A stretch of 54,890 nt of DNA, from the NCBI GenBank assembly GCA_035575035.1, contig DATLYH010000138.1:1-54890 (forward strand), read 5' to 3'. The position numbers and the translations under genes are program-made. Source of the stretch: DATLYH01 sp035575035 (GTDB lineage Bacteria; Planctomycetota; Planctomycetia; Gemmatales; Gemmataceae). Every line of letters begins with the position of its first letter. Within the stretch, counting starts at the first letter, position 1. Positions 47,897-54,890 of this stretch are shown piece by piece. The notes under the pieces were generated by a model. It saw only the letters and a program-made list of their open reading frames with translations, had not been told where the DNA came from and ran no database searches.

Positions 47897-50169
47897 TTGG
47901 TTCTCCCAAGAGGGGATTACCACAACCTCAAGCTGAACACCTTCCAGGTGGTGCTCATCGACCGCTCCGACGTCAGCCCTGGGCTTACGACATCGAGCTC
48001 AACTATGACCAGATCCAATGGGAGACCGGAGATGCCAGCGGCGGCGCAAACGGCTTCGGGGGCATTTCGGCCCGGGCCGGGCTGCCCGGCCTTGAATTGC
48101 CGGGCTCCGGCGAGAATGGCGCCTTGCTCGACAGCAATGCCGGCACCGGCCTGATCCACTCCAGCCTCAACAGTGACGTCCTCGGCCGCTACGTGTTCGA
48201 GGTGCATGACATCAACCATCCGCCCGTGGCTGTCAGCGACAGTTACACGGTGGACGAAGACACTCCCTTGCAGGTGAACGCCCCCGGTGTGCTGGGCAAC
48301 GACAGCGACCCCGACGACGACCCCCTGACCGCGGCCCTGGTGAGCGGGCCGAGCCACGGCGCCTTGACCTTCAACAGCGACGGCTCGTTCACCTACACAC
48401 CGAATGAGAACTGGAACGGCCAGGACAGCTTCACTTACCAGGCGGGCGACGGCCGCGGTGGAACGGCGACAGCGAGCGTCACCATTACCGTCAACCCGGT
48501 CAATGACGCGCCGATCGCCAATGGCGACAGCTAGTCCGTTCTCCACGGCCGGACGCTGAGCGTGGCGGGTCCCGGCGTTCTGGGCAACGACGAGGACCCG
48601 GATGAGGATTCCCTGACGGCGGTCCTGGTAAGCGCGCCCGCGCACGGCAGCCTGACCCTGAACGTGGGCGGCTCCTTTCAGTACACCGCGGATGCGGCTT
48701 ACGTCGGCCCGGACAGCTTCACCTACCGGGCCAACGATGGCCTGGTGAACAGCAATCTCGCCACCGTATCCATCGACGTGACCAACCAGCCGCCGGTGGT
48801 AACGGACCCCGGCGCCCAGAGCGACGTGGTCGGCTACCCCGTTGGTCTGGCCATCTCCGCCAGCGACCCGGACGGCGACGACCTGACGTACAGCGCCGCC
48901 GGCTTACCGCCGGGGTTGAGCATCGATCCGGCCAGTGGCTACATCTCGGGGACCATCCCGAGCGAGGCGATCGACGGCAGTCCGTACACCGTGACGGTGA
49001 CGGCTTCCGACGGGATGGCCAGCGCCAGCGCGACGTTCGAATGGGCCGTCACGTTCGTTGGCCTGGCCAACCCCGGCGCGCAGAGCAACCTCGATGGGGA
49101 CGTGGTGTCGCTGGCGCTGCAGGGCCGCAGCGCGGCCGGGCCGCTGACCTACAGGGCTACGGGCCTGCCGGGCGGGCTGGACATCAACCCAAACACGGGC
49201 CTGATCTCGGGCACGCTCACCACGGCTGCGGTCAGCGACAAGCCCTACCTGGTGACCGTGACCGCTTCCGACGGCACCCACAACTCCAGCCAGTCGTTCT
49301 GGTAGCGCGTGGCGGCGGGCACCCAGATGGACGTGCCGGGAGAAACGCTGGCGACGGCCGAGCCGGTCGCGTTCGGGCTATCCGCGACGGCGGGGGTCGC
49401 CGACGAGATCGGCAACAACAGTTACGGCAGCCGGGACGTGGACCTGTACCGGGTGCAGCTGGCCGGGGGAGACGTCCTGACGGTGACCGTCCAGGTCCCG
49501 GCCGGCGTGCCGCCCAACGACCCCAATTTCGGGATCGCGCTACGCATCTTCGACTCGTCCGGCAACGAACTGGGTGTCGCCGGGGATGGCGTCGGGCTCT
49601 ATCCGGGGGACGAGATCGACTTCACCGCGCCGGCGGACGGGACCTACTACGTCGGCGTTTCCTATCGTGGGAACACCAGCTACACTCAGTACGACGTATT
49701 CACCACCTTGGCCAACGGAAACAAGGAGATCTTCCTAGACATGGCCTGGGTCGCCCTTGCCTACCAAGGGGGTGGAATGAACGAGCTCAGGGCGCACAAG
49801 GCGTCCATTGACCCGGTGGCCTATGCGGGATGGGTCGAGCTTGACCAGGCACTCCGCGAAAACGATCCCGGAAAACAGCTCGAGCTGGCCACCTGTGCGA
49901 CCAAGAAGTTCATTATGCGCAAGCAAAAAGTCTTGCAGGGCGTCCTGGACAACGCGGGCAGGAGAGTCGTCACCCAGTTGAATCCTCTCCTCCAGACAGC
50001 CAAACCCCTGTTCCCTAGGGGAAGCTGGGGGATTGGTGATTTCGGGAGCCTGGAGTACCGACTCGATCGGATCTATACCGTGATCTTCCCCAGTTGGGTG
50101 ATCTACGTGCACGAGAACCCAAACAAGGTGAAGCAGTTCATGGCGGATCGCATCGCGGGGAAACTCTAA
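47897..50169 (+). pseudogene. Broken giant surface protein: NIDO-like, cadherin-like, Ig-like and PPC domains
   Basis: A decayed gene of one main frame, lacking its 5' end. It starts abruptly with a NIDO-like part (KLNTFQVVLIDRSD), shifts frame by one base near 47981-47984 (GGG, where one more G would restore YDIELNYDQIQWETGDASGG), and then stays in frame to 50169 except for TAG codons at 48532-48534 and 49303-49305. Domains in order are NIDO, two cadherin-like repeats of the tandem-95 type (PVAVSDSYTVDEDTPLQVN, VLGNDSDPDDDPLTA), two He_PIG Ig-like repeats (TYSAAGLPPGLSIDPASGYI) and a PPC domain (VDLYRVQLAGGDVLTVTVQ). At about 49730 it turns into an unrelated C-terminal tip. The first TAG replaces a Tyr codon of DSYSV. 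Confidence 0.8.
49731..50169 (+). other. Variable C-terminal tip of unknown function
   Basis: In the same frame as the PPC domain but unlike it, about 146 residues follow (IFLDMAWVALAYQGGGMNEL, NDPGKQLELATCATKKFIMR, ending FMADRIAGKL). Base composition appears lower in GC than the Ig-like part. I recognise no toxin or enzyme motif. Its place, fused to a giant surface protein and followed 23 bases later by a repeat-protein gene, is that of an effector tip in polymorphic systems; this is inference. Confidence 0.4.
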
Positions 50170-50192
50170 CAACCGACTCAAGGAGCTGCATT

Positions 50193-51275
50193 GTGGCTGA
50201 CCTCGATTCGCACTTGTCGCAAGCCCTCCCCGGGTCACGGTACCACCGCCGGGGGGCGCTCGTACTTGTCGCCTCGCTCACTTGCCTGCCCTGGTACGGC
50301 GGGACAAGGGCTAGCCTTGCCAGCCCGGTCGAAAAGCCGGCATACCGCTTCGCCCTGCCGCAAGACGTCTTGGCCTTGAAATGCGAGTGGGCGCAGTGTG
50401 TGGCCTTCTCCCCGGACGGAAAGAAGGTCTTCGCTGGCACTAATGCGGGCCAGCTCTGGATCTGGGAGCTGAAGAAAGAGGCCCAACCGCAGAGAATCCA
50501 GCTGACCTCCGGAGAACTCCTGACCGGACCGGTACTCTCCCTGGCGATCTCCCCGGACGGCGGCCGCGCCCTGGCTGGTTGCGCCGACTATCGGGTCCGC
50601 CTAGTGGACCTGGCCACGGGCCAAGTGATCCATGTCCTAGAGGGCCATAAGTGTCCGGTCTTCAGCGTCGCCTTCTGCCGGGACGGCCGGCGGGCCCTCT
50701 CCGGCAGCTCCGGCTCGGCCGGCACCGCCAGCATCTTCCTGTGGGACCTGAAGACCGGCAAGCCGCTGTGCCGCTACGAAACGGATCAGATCGTGCATAG
50801 CCTGGCCCTGTCTCCCGATGAGCAGCGGTTCCTGACCCCGGAGTTCACGTCGGTCCAGGAGTGGGACTTGCGGTCGGGGGAGCGGCTCCGCGCCCTGAAG
50901 GGCCACAAGGGCCGGATCTATGGGGTCTTCTATTCGCCCGACGGCAAGACCATCATTTCCGGGGGCTTCGACGCGGTGCGCGTCTGGGACGTACAAACTG
51001 GCCAGTGCCTGCGGACCCTGGGGCAGGGGAAGTTCGACGCCTACCACGTCGCCCTCTCCCCGGACGGCCGCCGCATGCTCCTGGGCGGGATCAGGAAGAT
51101 GCATCTGTTGGACCTCGAGACGGGCCAGGAGCTGAAGCGCTGGGAGGATCGTGCTGCCGGTTTCGTGCGGGTGGCCCTTTCGCCAGACGGGCGCTACGCC
51201 CTGAGCGGCGAGGAGGACGGGTCGGTGTGTGTGTGGCGGCTGCCCGAAGTGAAAGAAGCGCCACCTGGGAAGTGA
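50193..51275 (+). CDS. Secreted WD40-repeat protein
   Basis: A 360-residue protein from the GTG at 50193, with AAGGAG at 50180-50185. A signal segment lies near 18-45 (GALVLVASLTCLPWYGGTRA), and the Cys in LTCLP could be a lipidation site. The rest is a WD40 propeller of about seven blades with CVAFSPDGKKVFAGTNAGQLWIW, LAISPDGGRALAGCADYRVRLVD and SVAFCRDGRRALSGSS, up to VALSPDGRYALSGEEDGSVCVW. It would serve as a binding platform. It starts 23 bases after the tip of the broken giant protein and may be its partner or immunity protein, by position only. WD40 genes are generally abundant in Gemmataceae, so it may also be unrelated. Confidence 0.85.
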   Translation: MADLDSHLSQALPGSRYHRRGALVLVASLTCLPWYGGTRASLASPVEKPAYRFALPQDVLALKCEWAQCVAFSPDGKKVFAGTNAGQLWIWELKKEAQPQRIQLTSGELLTGPVLSLAISPDGGRALAGCADYRVRLVDLATGQVIHVLEGHKCPVFSVAFCRDGRRALSGSSGSAGTASIFLWDLKTGKPLCRYETDQIVHSLALSPDEQRFLTPEFTSVQEWDLRSGERLRALKGHKGRIYGVFYSPDGKTIISGGFDAVRVWDVQTGQCLRTLGQGKFDAYHVALSPDGRRMLLGGIRKMHLLDLETGQELKRWEDRAAGFVRVALSPDGRYALSGEEDGSVCVWRLPEVKEAPPGK

Positions 51276-51655
51276 ACCGACGCAAGGAGTTACAAGGGCG
51301 CGGCCGCGCTGACCGCGGTGGCGGCCACCAGCCAGTTCGCCCTGCATGCCGACAACAGCCATCCCAGCGACCTGACCACCGACGGCAGCACCATCTGGGT
51401 GACCGATGCCGAGGCCGATCAGGTCTTCGTCTACGACACCGCCGGCACACTGCGGGGCCGCTGGCGGCTCGACCCGGCCAACAGCCACGCCTCGGGGATC
51501 ACGCTCAATCCGGCGGGGGGCACCGACCTGTGGGTGGTGGATCGCCAGGACCTCCTGGTTTACCACTACGCTACCGGGAGGACGCAGACGTCCGGCAGCC
51601 TGACCGCCACTGGCACGTTCGCTCTGGCGGCCGGGCAGGGGCGCCTGTCGTCGCT
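51276..51655 (+). pseudogene. Fragment of a giant surface protein (NHL/kelch-like repeats)
   Basis: Immediately after the WD40 stop, the same frame is open to 51698 but has no credible start. It encodes two copies of a propeller-like repeat: FALHADNSHPSDLTTDGSTI with VFVYDTAG, then SGITLNPAGGTDLWVVDRQD with LLVYHYATG, and the beginning of a third (TFALAAGQG). The sequence breaks off near 51650, where another frame takes over with a HINT domain. So a deletion has joined two pieces of a larger protein. Confidence 0.7.
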
Positions 51656-52471
51656 CGGCGGGTGGTGCAGACATTCTCCCGGACGGCGGCTATTCTAAAA
51701 CGGAGCGTCAACGGCCGGGTAATCGGCACGACGGCTGAGCACCCGTTCTGGGTGCTGGGCCGGGGGTGGACGCCGGCCGGTGCGTTGCGGATTGGCCACC
51801 GGTTGCTGGGCCATGACGGGCAGGTTGTGCCGGTAGTAGCGATTGAGGATACCGGCGAGTTCGAGACGGTTTACAACCTGGAGGTAGAGGAGTACCACAC
51901 GTACTTCGTGGGGGCGGCGGACTGGGGCTGGAGTGTATGGGCGCATAACTCAGCAGGGTGCAAGATTGGTTCAACTCAAGCAGTCAATCCCATTACTCGC
52001 AACAACATCCTTCGGGTTCGCCAGGTACGACAAGCCCTCGAAGCAGGTAACCCACCCGACAACTATAAAACTAATCTGCTTGCCGCGATCGTTGAGGTTG
52101 AAGGAGGTCCAGGCGGAGGTGGCCGTCAAAGCATACAATCGCCTGTCTTCCGCAGTCAAGGTAACGATAGGCACGCGGAGTACTTCCTCATCCAGTGGCT
52201 CGAAGGCCTCCATGCTCAAGGTTACAAGATCCAGCGCATGGACGCCTTTTCTGAACGTCAGATGTGTATCTTCTGCACCAACCACGGTTATAACCTTGCC
52301 ATCGATCGGTTGGTCGGTAAAGGCAATTGGAGAATTGATTATGGTACCGAGTCAACAGACGCTGCCCGAACCTGGGCTTATTCCTTGGGAATCACAAGAT
52401 ACTACGACGACTTAGACCGATCGGCAGTATTTGTCGAGAGGTTCTGGTATGAAATCGGAAACTGGTTCTAA
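51656..52471 (+). CDS. Pretoxin HINT domain fused to a deaminase-like toxin domain (orphan C-terminal module)
   Basis: A frame of about 271 residues from RRVVQTFSRTAA to TAA at 52471, without a start codon of its own, so it is probably the displaced end of a larger protein. Residues 1-100 are a PT-HINT domain: VNGRVIGTTAEHPFWVLGRGW, LRIGHRLLGHDGQ, TVYNLEVEEYHTYFVGAADW and VWAHNSAG, the usual cut site. The remaining 170 residues show the zinc motifs of the cytidine-deaminase fold: HAE at 52172-52180 and, 28 residues later, SERQMCIFC at 52247-52276 with Cys pair 52265-52276. Deaminase domains after HINT are a known polymorphic-toxin class that edits nucleic acids of rivals. The following LRR gene is a candidate immunity gene. 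Activity is untested. Confidence 0.7.
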   Translation, partial: RRVVQTFSRTAAILKRSVNGRVIGTTAEHPFWVLGRGWTPAGALRIGHRLLGHDGQVVPVVAIEDTGEFETVYNLEVEEYHTYFVGAADWGWSVWAHNSAGCKIGSTQAVNPITRNNILRVRQVRQALEAGNPPDNYKTNLLAAIVEVEGGPGGGGRQSIQSPVFRSQGNDRHAEYFLIQWLEGLHAQGYKIQRMDAFSERQMCIFCTNHGYNLAIDRLVGKGNWRIDYGTESTDAARTWAYSLGITRYYDDLDRSAVFVERFWYEIGNWF

Positions 52472-52482
52472 GGTAGGGTACA

Positions 52483-54351
52483 ATGCTCAACGAACCTATG
52501 CGTTATCTCGAAACCCTCACGCAATACGAGGCTTCTCCCCTTTCTTTCGCCGGAGGTTGCGCTGCGCTGAACAGGATGCATTCCGAGCTTGATAGAGAAG
52601 TGGCCGACAGAATTGCTCGGATTTTAGCTAGCTGGCCTGACGACTTAAGAACCGTCTATTTTGATATTCCTCGGGGGGAAGTCGGGCTAGCACCAACTGT
52701 AATCTCTGCATATGCTTCTACATCCTGTTGGAAGCACATCCGGTCCTTATACCTCAAGGGAGCAGCGCAGGAAATCGTCGATTGTCTGCGCGCCGTGGAT
52801 ACCAGACACATAACGACACTGTTGCTGGACGGACCTTTGGAGGAGACAGCTTTGGGCCTTCTGTCCGAAGAGGCCCGCTTCCTGAACCTTCGGATGCTTA
52901 TCCTAAGGGGTTTGGTACGTACTAACTTGAGCGACGGAACTATTGCCCGCTTTTGCTCCAGCAGAGTTGCCCGACAGCTAAGGGGTCTTTCGCTATTCGG
53001 GTTGGATCGCTCGTTTCCTCCCCTGTTCAATAAACTCCTGACGTCGGGGGACTGGCCGGAGCTGGCAACCTTATCCTTCCCTCTCAAGGACCAGTCGATG
53101 CTTCAGGCCTTGAGTTCCAGCCGCCTCCGACCGACGGTCGAGTTCCAAATCATTTTCCCTGACTCTTCTCTGATTCCCCCGCTCCTGGAGCAGCGATCCC
53201 TCGCCGAGCGCGTCAGCAAACTAAGCACGTTTCGCCTTTCTCCCGACGCCCTTCGCGCCATCCTGACCGCTGAATCTCTTGTCAATCTTAAGAGCTTGAG
53301 CTTGCAGCAATGCCTCTTGCACCCTCCCCTGATTGATTTGCTCAGGGGGTCTGCCTTTCGAGAAAAGCTTGAGCACCTGGCATTGCTCGGCTGTGACTTG
53401 GCCGGTGATAGTTGGGATGCCGTTGAGCCCATTCAGCTGCCCAGTCTCACGACGCTAAGGATAGCTGGCCTACGACGCCAGCGCGGGGACAGCACCTGGG
53501 GAGTGCGGCAGTTTACCCTTCCTAACCACGAGTCGCAAGCGGGTGTTGAGAGCCTATGCCGGCTTCTCGTATTGCCCCGTATGAAATCGCTCGTAATCCA
53601 GGATTCCTTGGTGCCAGGGCTTCTCGAGCAACTTCCGTTTAAAGCTTGGAACGTTCAGAATTGGAAGCATCTAGCTCTTCTCCATAACCCGATTGGTGAT
53701 CAAGGTGTACGAACAGTGGCCAATTTAGAGCTACGCAGGCTTCGTTCTCTAGAAGTATCTGGCGCGCAAGCCTCTCCCGATGGGCTAACGAGCCTGGCCG
53801 GGGCGAGAATGCCCTTGCTCCATACACTGATTCTGTCGGCCAACGAGATAGACCCCTCCTGTGCTTCCAGTCTGGCGCGCTCGGGTTTGGCGCGCACGGT
53901 TGCAGTTCTGGAATTAATAAATGTGCAACTGACAGACGAGGCACTGGACCGCCTTTTCCCTGAGGAGTGCTGGCCTCGGTTGATCGATCTGGATTTGTCA
54001 TACAATCGTAATCTATCTCCCCGCGGCTTGGAAAAGCTTTTTTCGAAGTCAGTTCCCTTCCGGCTCCTGAGAATCAACCTGGCTGGTTTGAAGTTTGACG
54101 AGGCAGCAATGAAGGCCTTGTTGGCATGGGAAGGAACGCGCAGCACGATTCATCTCAATCTTTCACGGTGCCATCTGCCAGAGAAAACCGTGGAGCTGTT
54201 CTCGAACAGTCCACTAATAGAAAGCGCGGAAAAGATTGATCTGGACTCCGTTGAGTTCAACCCGAGCCTGGTACCAGGTATGCTTCAGTTGCCCAACCTC
54301 AATCCACTCCTACGGGCAAGATTGATGGCCACATCTATGTACGCCGGGTGA
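52483..54351 (+). CDS. Leucine-rich-repeat protein, candidate immunity protein
   Basis: A 622-residue protein starting 11 bases after the deaminase stop. It has no signal peptide. From about residue 90 on it is a solenoid of irregular leucine-rich repeats (LNLRMLILRGL, LVNLKSLSLQQCLL, LPSLTTLRIAGL, LRSLEVSGAQASPDGLTSLA, LHTLILSANEIDPSCASSLA, LIDLDLSYNRNLSPRGLEKL). The base composition is clearly richer in A and T than the flanking DNA, and codon use differs, which suggests transfer together with the deaminase domain. Repeat-solenoid immunity proteins are known for polymorphic toxins, so neutralising the deaminase is a plausible role, resting on position. In the same frame, after its TGA, a piece of surface protein follows. 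Confidence 0.8.
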   Translation: MLNEPMRYLETLTQYEASPLSFAGGCAALNRMHSELDREVADRIARILASWPDDLRTVYFDIPRGEVGLAPTVISAYASTSCWKHIRSLYLKGAAQEIVDCLRAVDTRHITTLLLDGPLEETALGLLSEEARFLNLRMLILRGLVRTNLSDGTIARFCSSRVARQLRGLSLFGLDRSFPPLFNKLLTSGDWPELATLSFPLKDQSMLQALSSSRLRPTVEFQIIFPDSSLIPPLLEQRSLAERVSKLSTFRLSPDALRAILTAESLVNLKSLSLQQCLLHPPLIDLLRGSAFREKLEHLALLGCDLAGDSWDAVEPIQLPSLTTLRIAGLRRQRGDSTWGVRQFTLPNHESQAGVESLCRLLVLPRMKSLVIQDSLVPGLLEQLPFKAWNVQNWKHLALLHNPIGDQGVRTVANLELRRLRSLEVSGAQASPDGLTSLAGARMPLLHTLILSANEIDPSCASSLARSGLARTVAVLELINVQLTDEALDRLFPEECWPRLIDLDLSYNRNLSPRGLEKLFSKSVPFRLLRINLAGLKFDEAAMKALLAWEGTRSTIHLNLSRCHLPEKTVELFSNSPLIESAEKIDLDSVEFNPSLVPGMLQLPNLNPLLRARLMATSMYAG

Positions 54352-54372
54352 AGAAAGGTGCGTGGCTCCAGC

Positions 54373-54890
54373 CCACCGCGGCAGGCGGCCGTCGGCCAGC
54401 TCTACACTTATCCGGTGCGGGCCAGCGACCCCGACGGCGACCCGCTCCGCTACGAGGTGGTCAGCGGCCCGGCGGGGCTGACGATCGATCCACTGGGGCG
54501 GGTGAGCTGGCCGACGGCGGGGGTGACGCCGGGGTCGTACGCGGTGCAACTGCGGGTCAGCGACTCGTATGGCGCCGCCGCCCCGCTGCACAGCTACAGC
54601 ATCACGGTGCGGGCCGATACCCAGCCCCCCGCGGTGCAACTGACCATCGCGCCCTACCCGACGGTCCCGATCGGCGGCACGGTCTACTTCCAGGTGACGG
54701 CCACCGACAACGTCGGCGTCAGCCGGCAGACGCTGGAAGTCCGCTTTGAGGGGGAGACGGAACCCTTCTGGCAGCCGGTGGCGTTGAACGGTTCAGGGCT
54801 GGGGCAGGTGACGGCGCGGGGGCTGGGGCTGGTCCGCGTGCGGGCGCGGGCTTACGACACGGCCAACAATCAAGGGGAAGCGCTGGACAG
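54373..54890 (+). pseudogene. Fragment of Ig-like surface protein (3' side beyond the window)
   Basis: The frame has no start codon and is open to the window end. It holds a He_PIG-type Ig-like repeat (YTYPVRASDPDGDPLRYEVV, GLTIDPLGRVSWPTAGVTPG, YAVQLRVSDSYG) and the beginning of another domain (VQLTIAPYPTVPIGGTVYFQ, VTATDNVGVSRQTLEV). It resembles the core of the broken protein at 48097-49700. It follows the LRR gene in the same frame after 21 bases, without any gene signals. It may continue as a long gene downstream. Confidence 0.65.

Noticed and set aside
48532..49305. Recoding of TAG (pyrrolysine or suppression) in the giant surface gene
   Set aside because: The gene also has a frameshift and a lost 5' end next to a transposase fragment, so decay explains the stops better; kept only as a minor finding.

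Overview
The window is high-GC bacterial DNA with the gene content of a Planctomycete, most likely a member of the Gemmataceae. The evidence is a set of families that are strongly expanded there: a multi-heme cytochrome fused to a dehydrogenase-like propeller, DUF1080, a Tat-exported DUF1501 protein, a DUF1559 remnant, a TIGR02996-type N-terminus on a leucine-rich-repeat protein, Tat-exported Gfo/Idh/MocA oxidoreductases, and giant SBBP, Ig-like and BNR surface proteins. I saw no rRNA, tRNA or CRISPR array.

Layout. 1-16 kb: a truncated five-heme cytochrome/propeller protein, DUF1080, an AlaC-like aminotransferase, a 1559-residue SBBP/Calx-beta surface protein, an S9D-type glutamyl endopeptidase homologue, and an M81 protein divergent from a TIM-barrel sugar isomerase-like protein. 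16-30 kb: a monoheme cytochrome, ribD, a rhodanese gene interrupted by an in-frame UGA, DUF3175, an oxidoreductase, comM, a small HMA protein, two tandem LolA-like paralogues, gamma-glutamyltransferase, an LRR protein, DUF1501 and a membrane protein. 30-36 kb: a tightly packed minus-strand run of PQQ propeller, NamZ (DUF1343), sodium/solute symporter, MurQ and a BadF-type kinase. This is a coherent N-acetylmuramic acid salvage operon. 36-47 kb: an ECF sigma/anti-sigma pair, two tiny paralogous lipoproteins, a BNR protein carrying two inserted PDZ domains, an ADP-ribosylglycohydrolase coupled to a GspF-like protein, a DUF6263-like protein and a NUDIX/metallo-beta-lactamase fusion.

47-54.9 kb is an accessory, rearranged region. 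Broken pieces of giant Ig/cadherin/PPC surface proteins alternate with variable C-terminal tips and repeat-protein genes. One piece is a pretoxin HINT domain followed by a domain with the HxE and CxxC zinc motifs of the cytidine-deaminase fold, then a compositionally foreign LRR gene. I read this as a mosaic of displaced polymorphic-toxin cassettes with candidate immunity genes. This is inference from domain order.

The most notable signals are: (1) the rhodanese frame, intact on both sides of a UGA that falls two residues after the catalytic cysteine, with possible SECIS-like hairpins just downstream (candidate selenoprotein); (2) the polymorphic toxin-like array; (3) the MurNAc salvage operon; (4) a family of intergenic hairpins built from 7-nt-period repeats that begin at or within a few bases of stop codons, plus an 8-nt-period relative that forms the tail of murQ.
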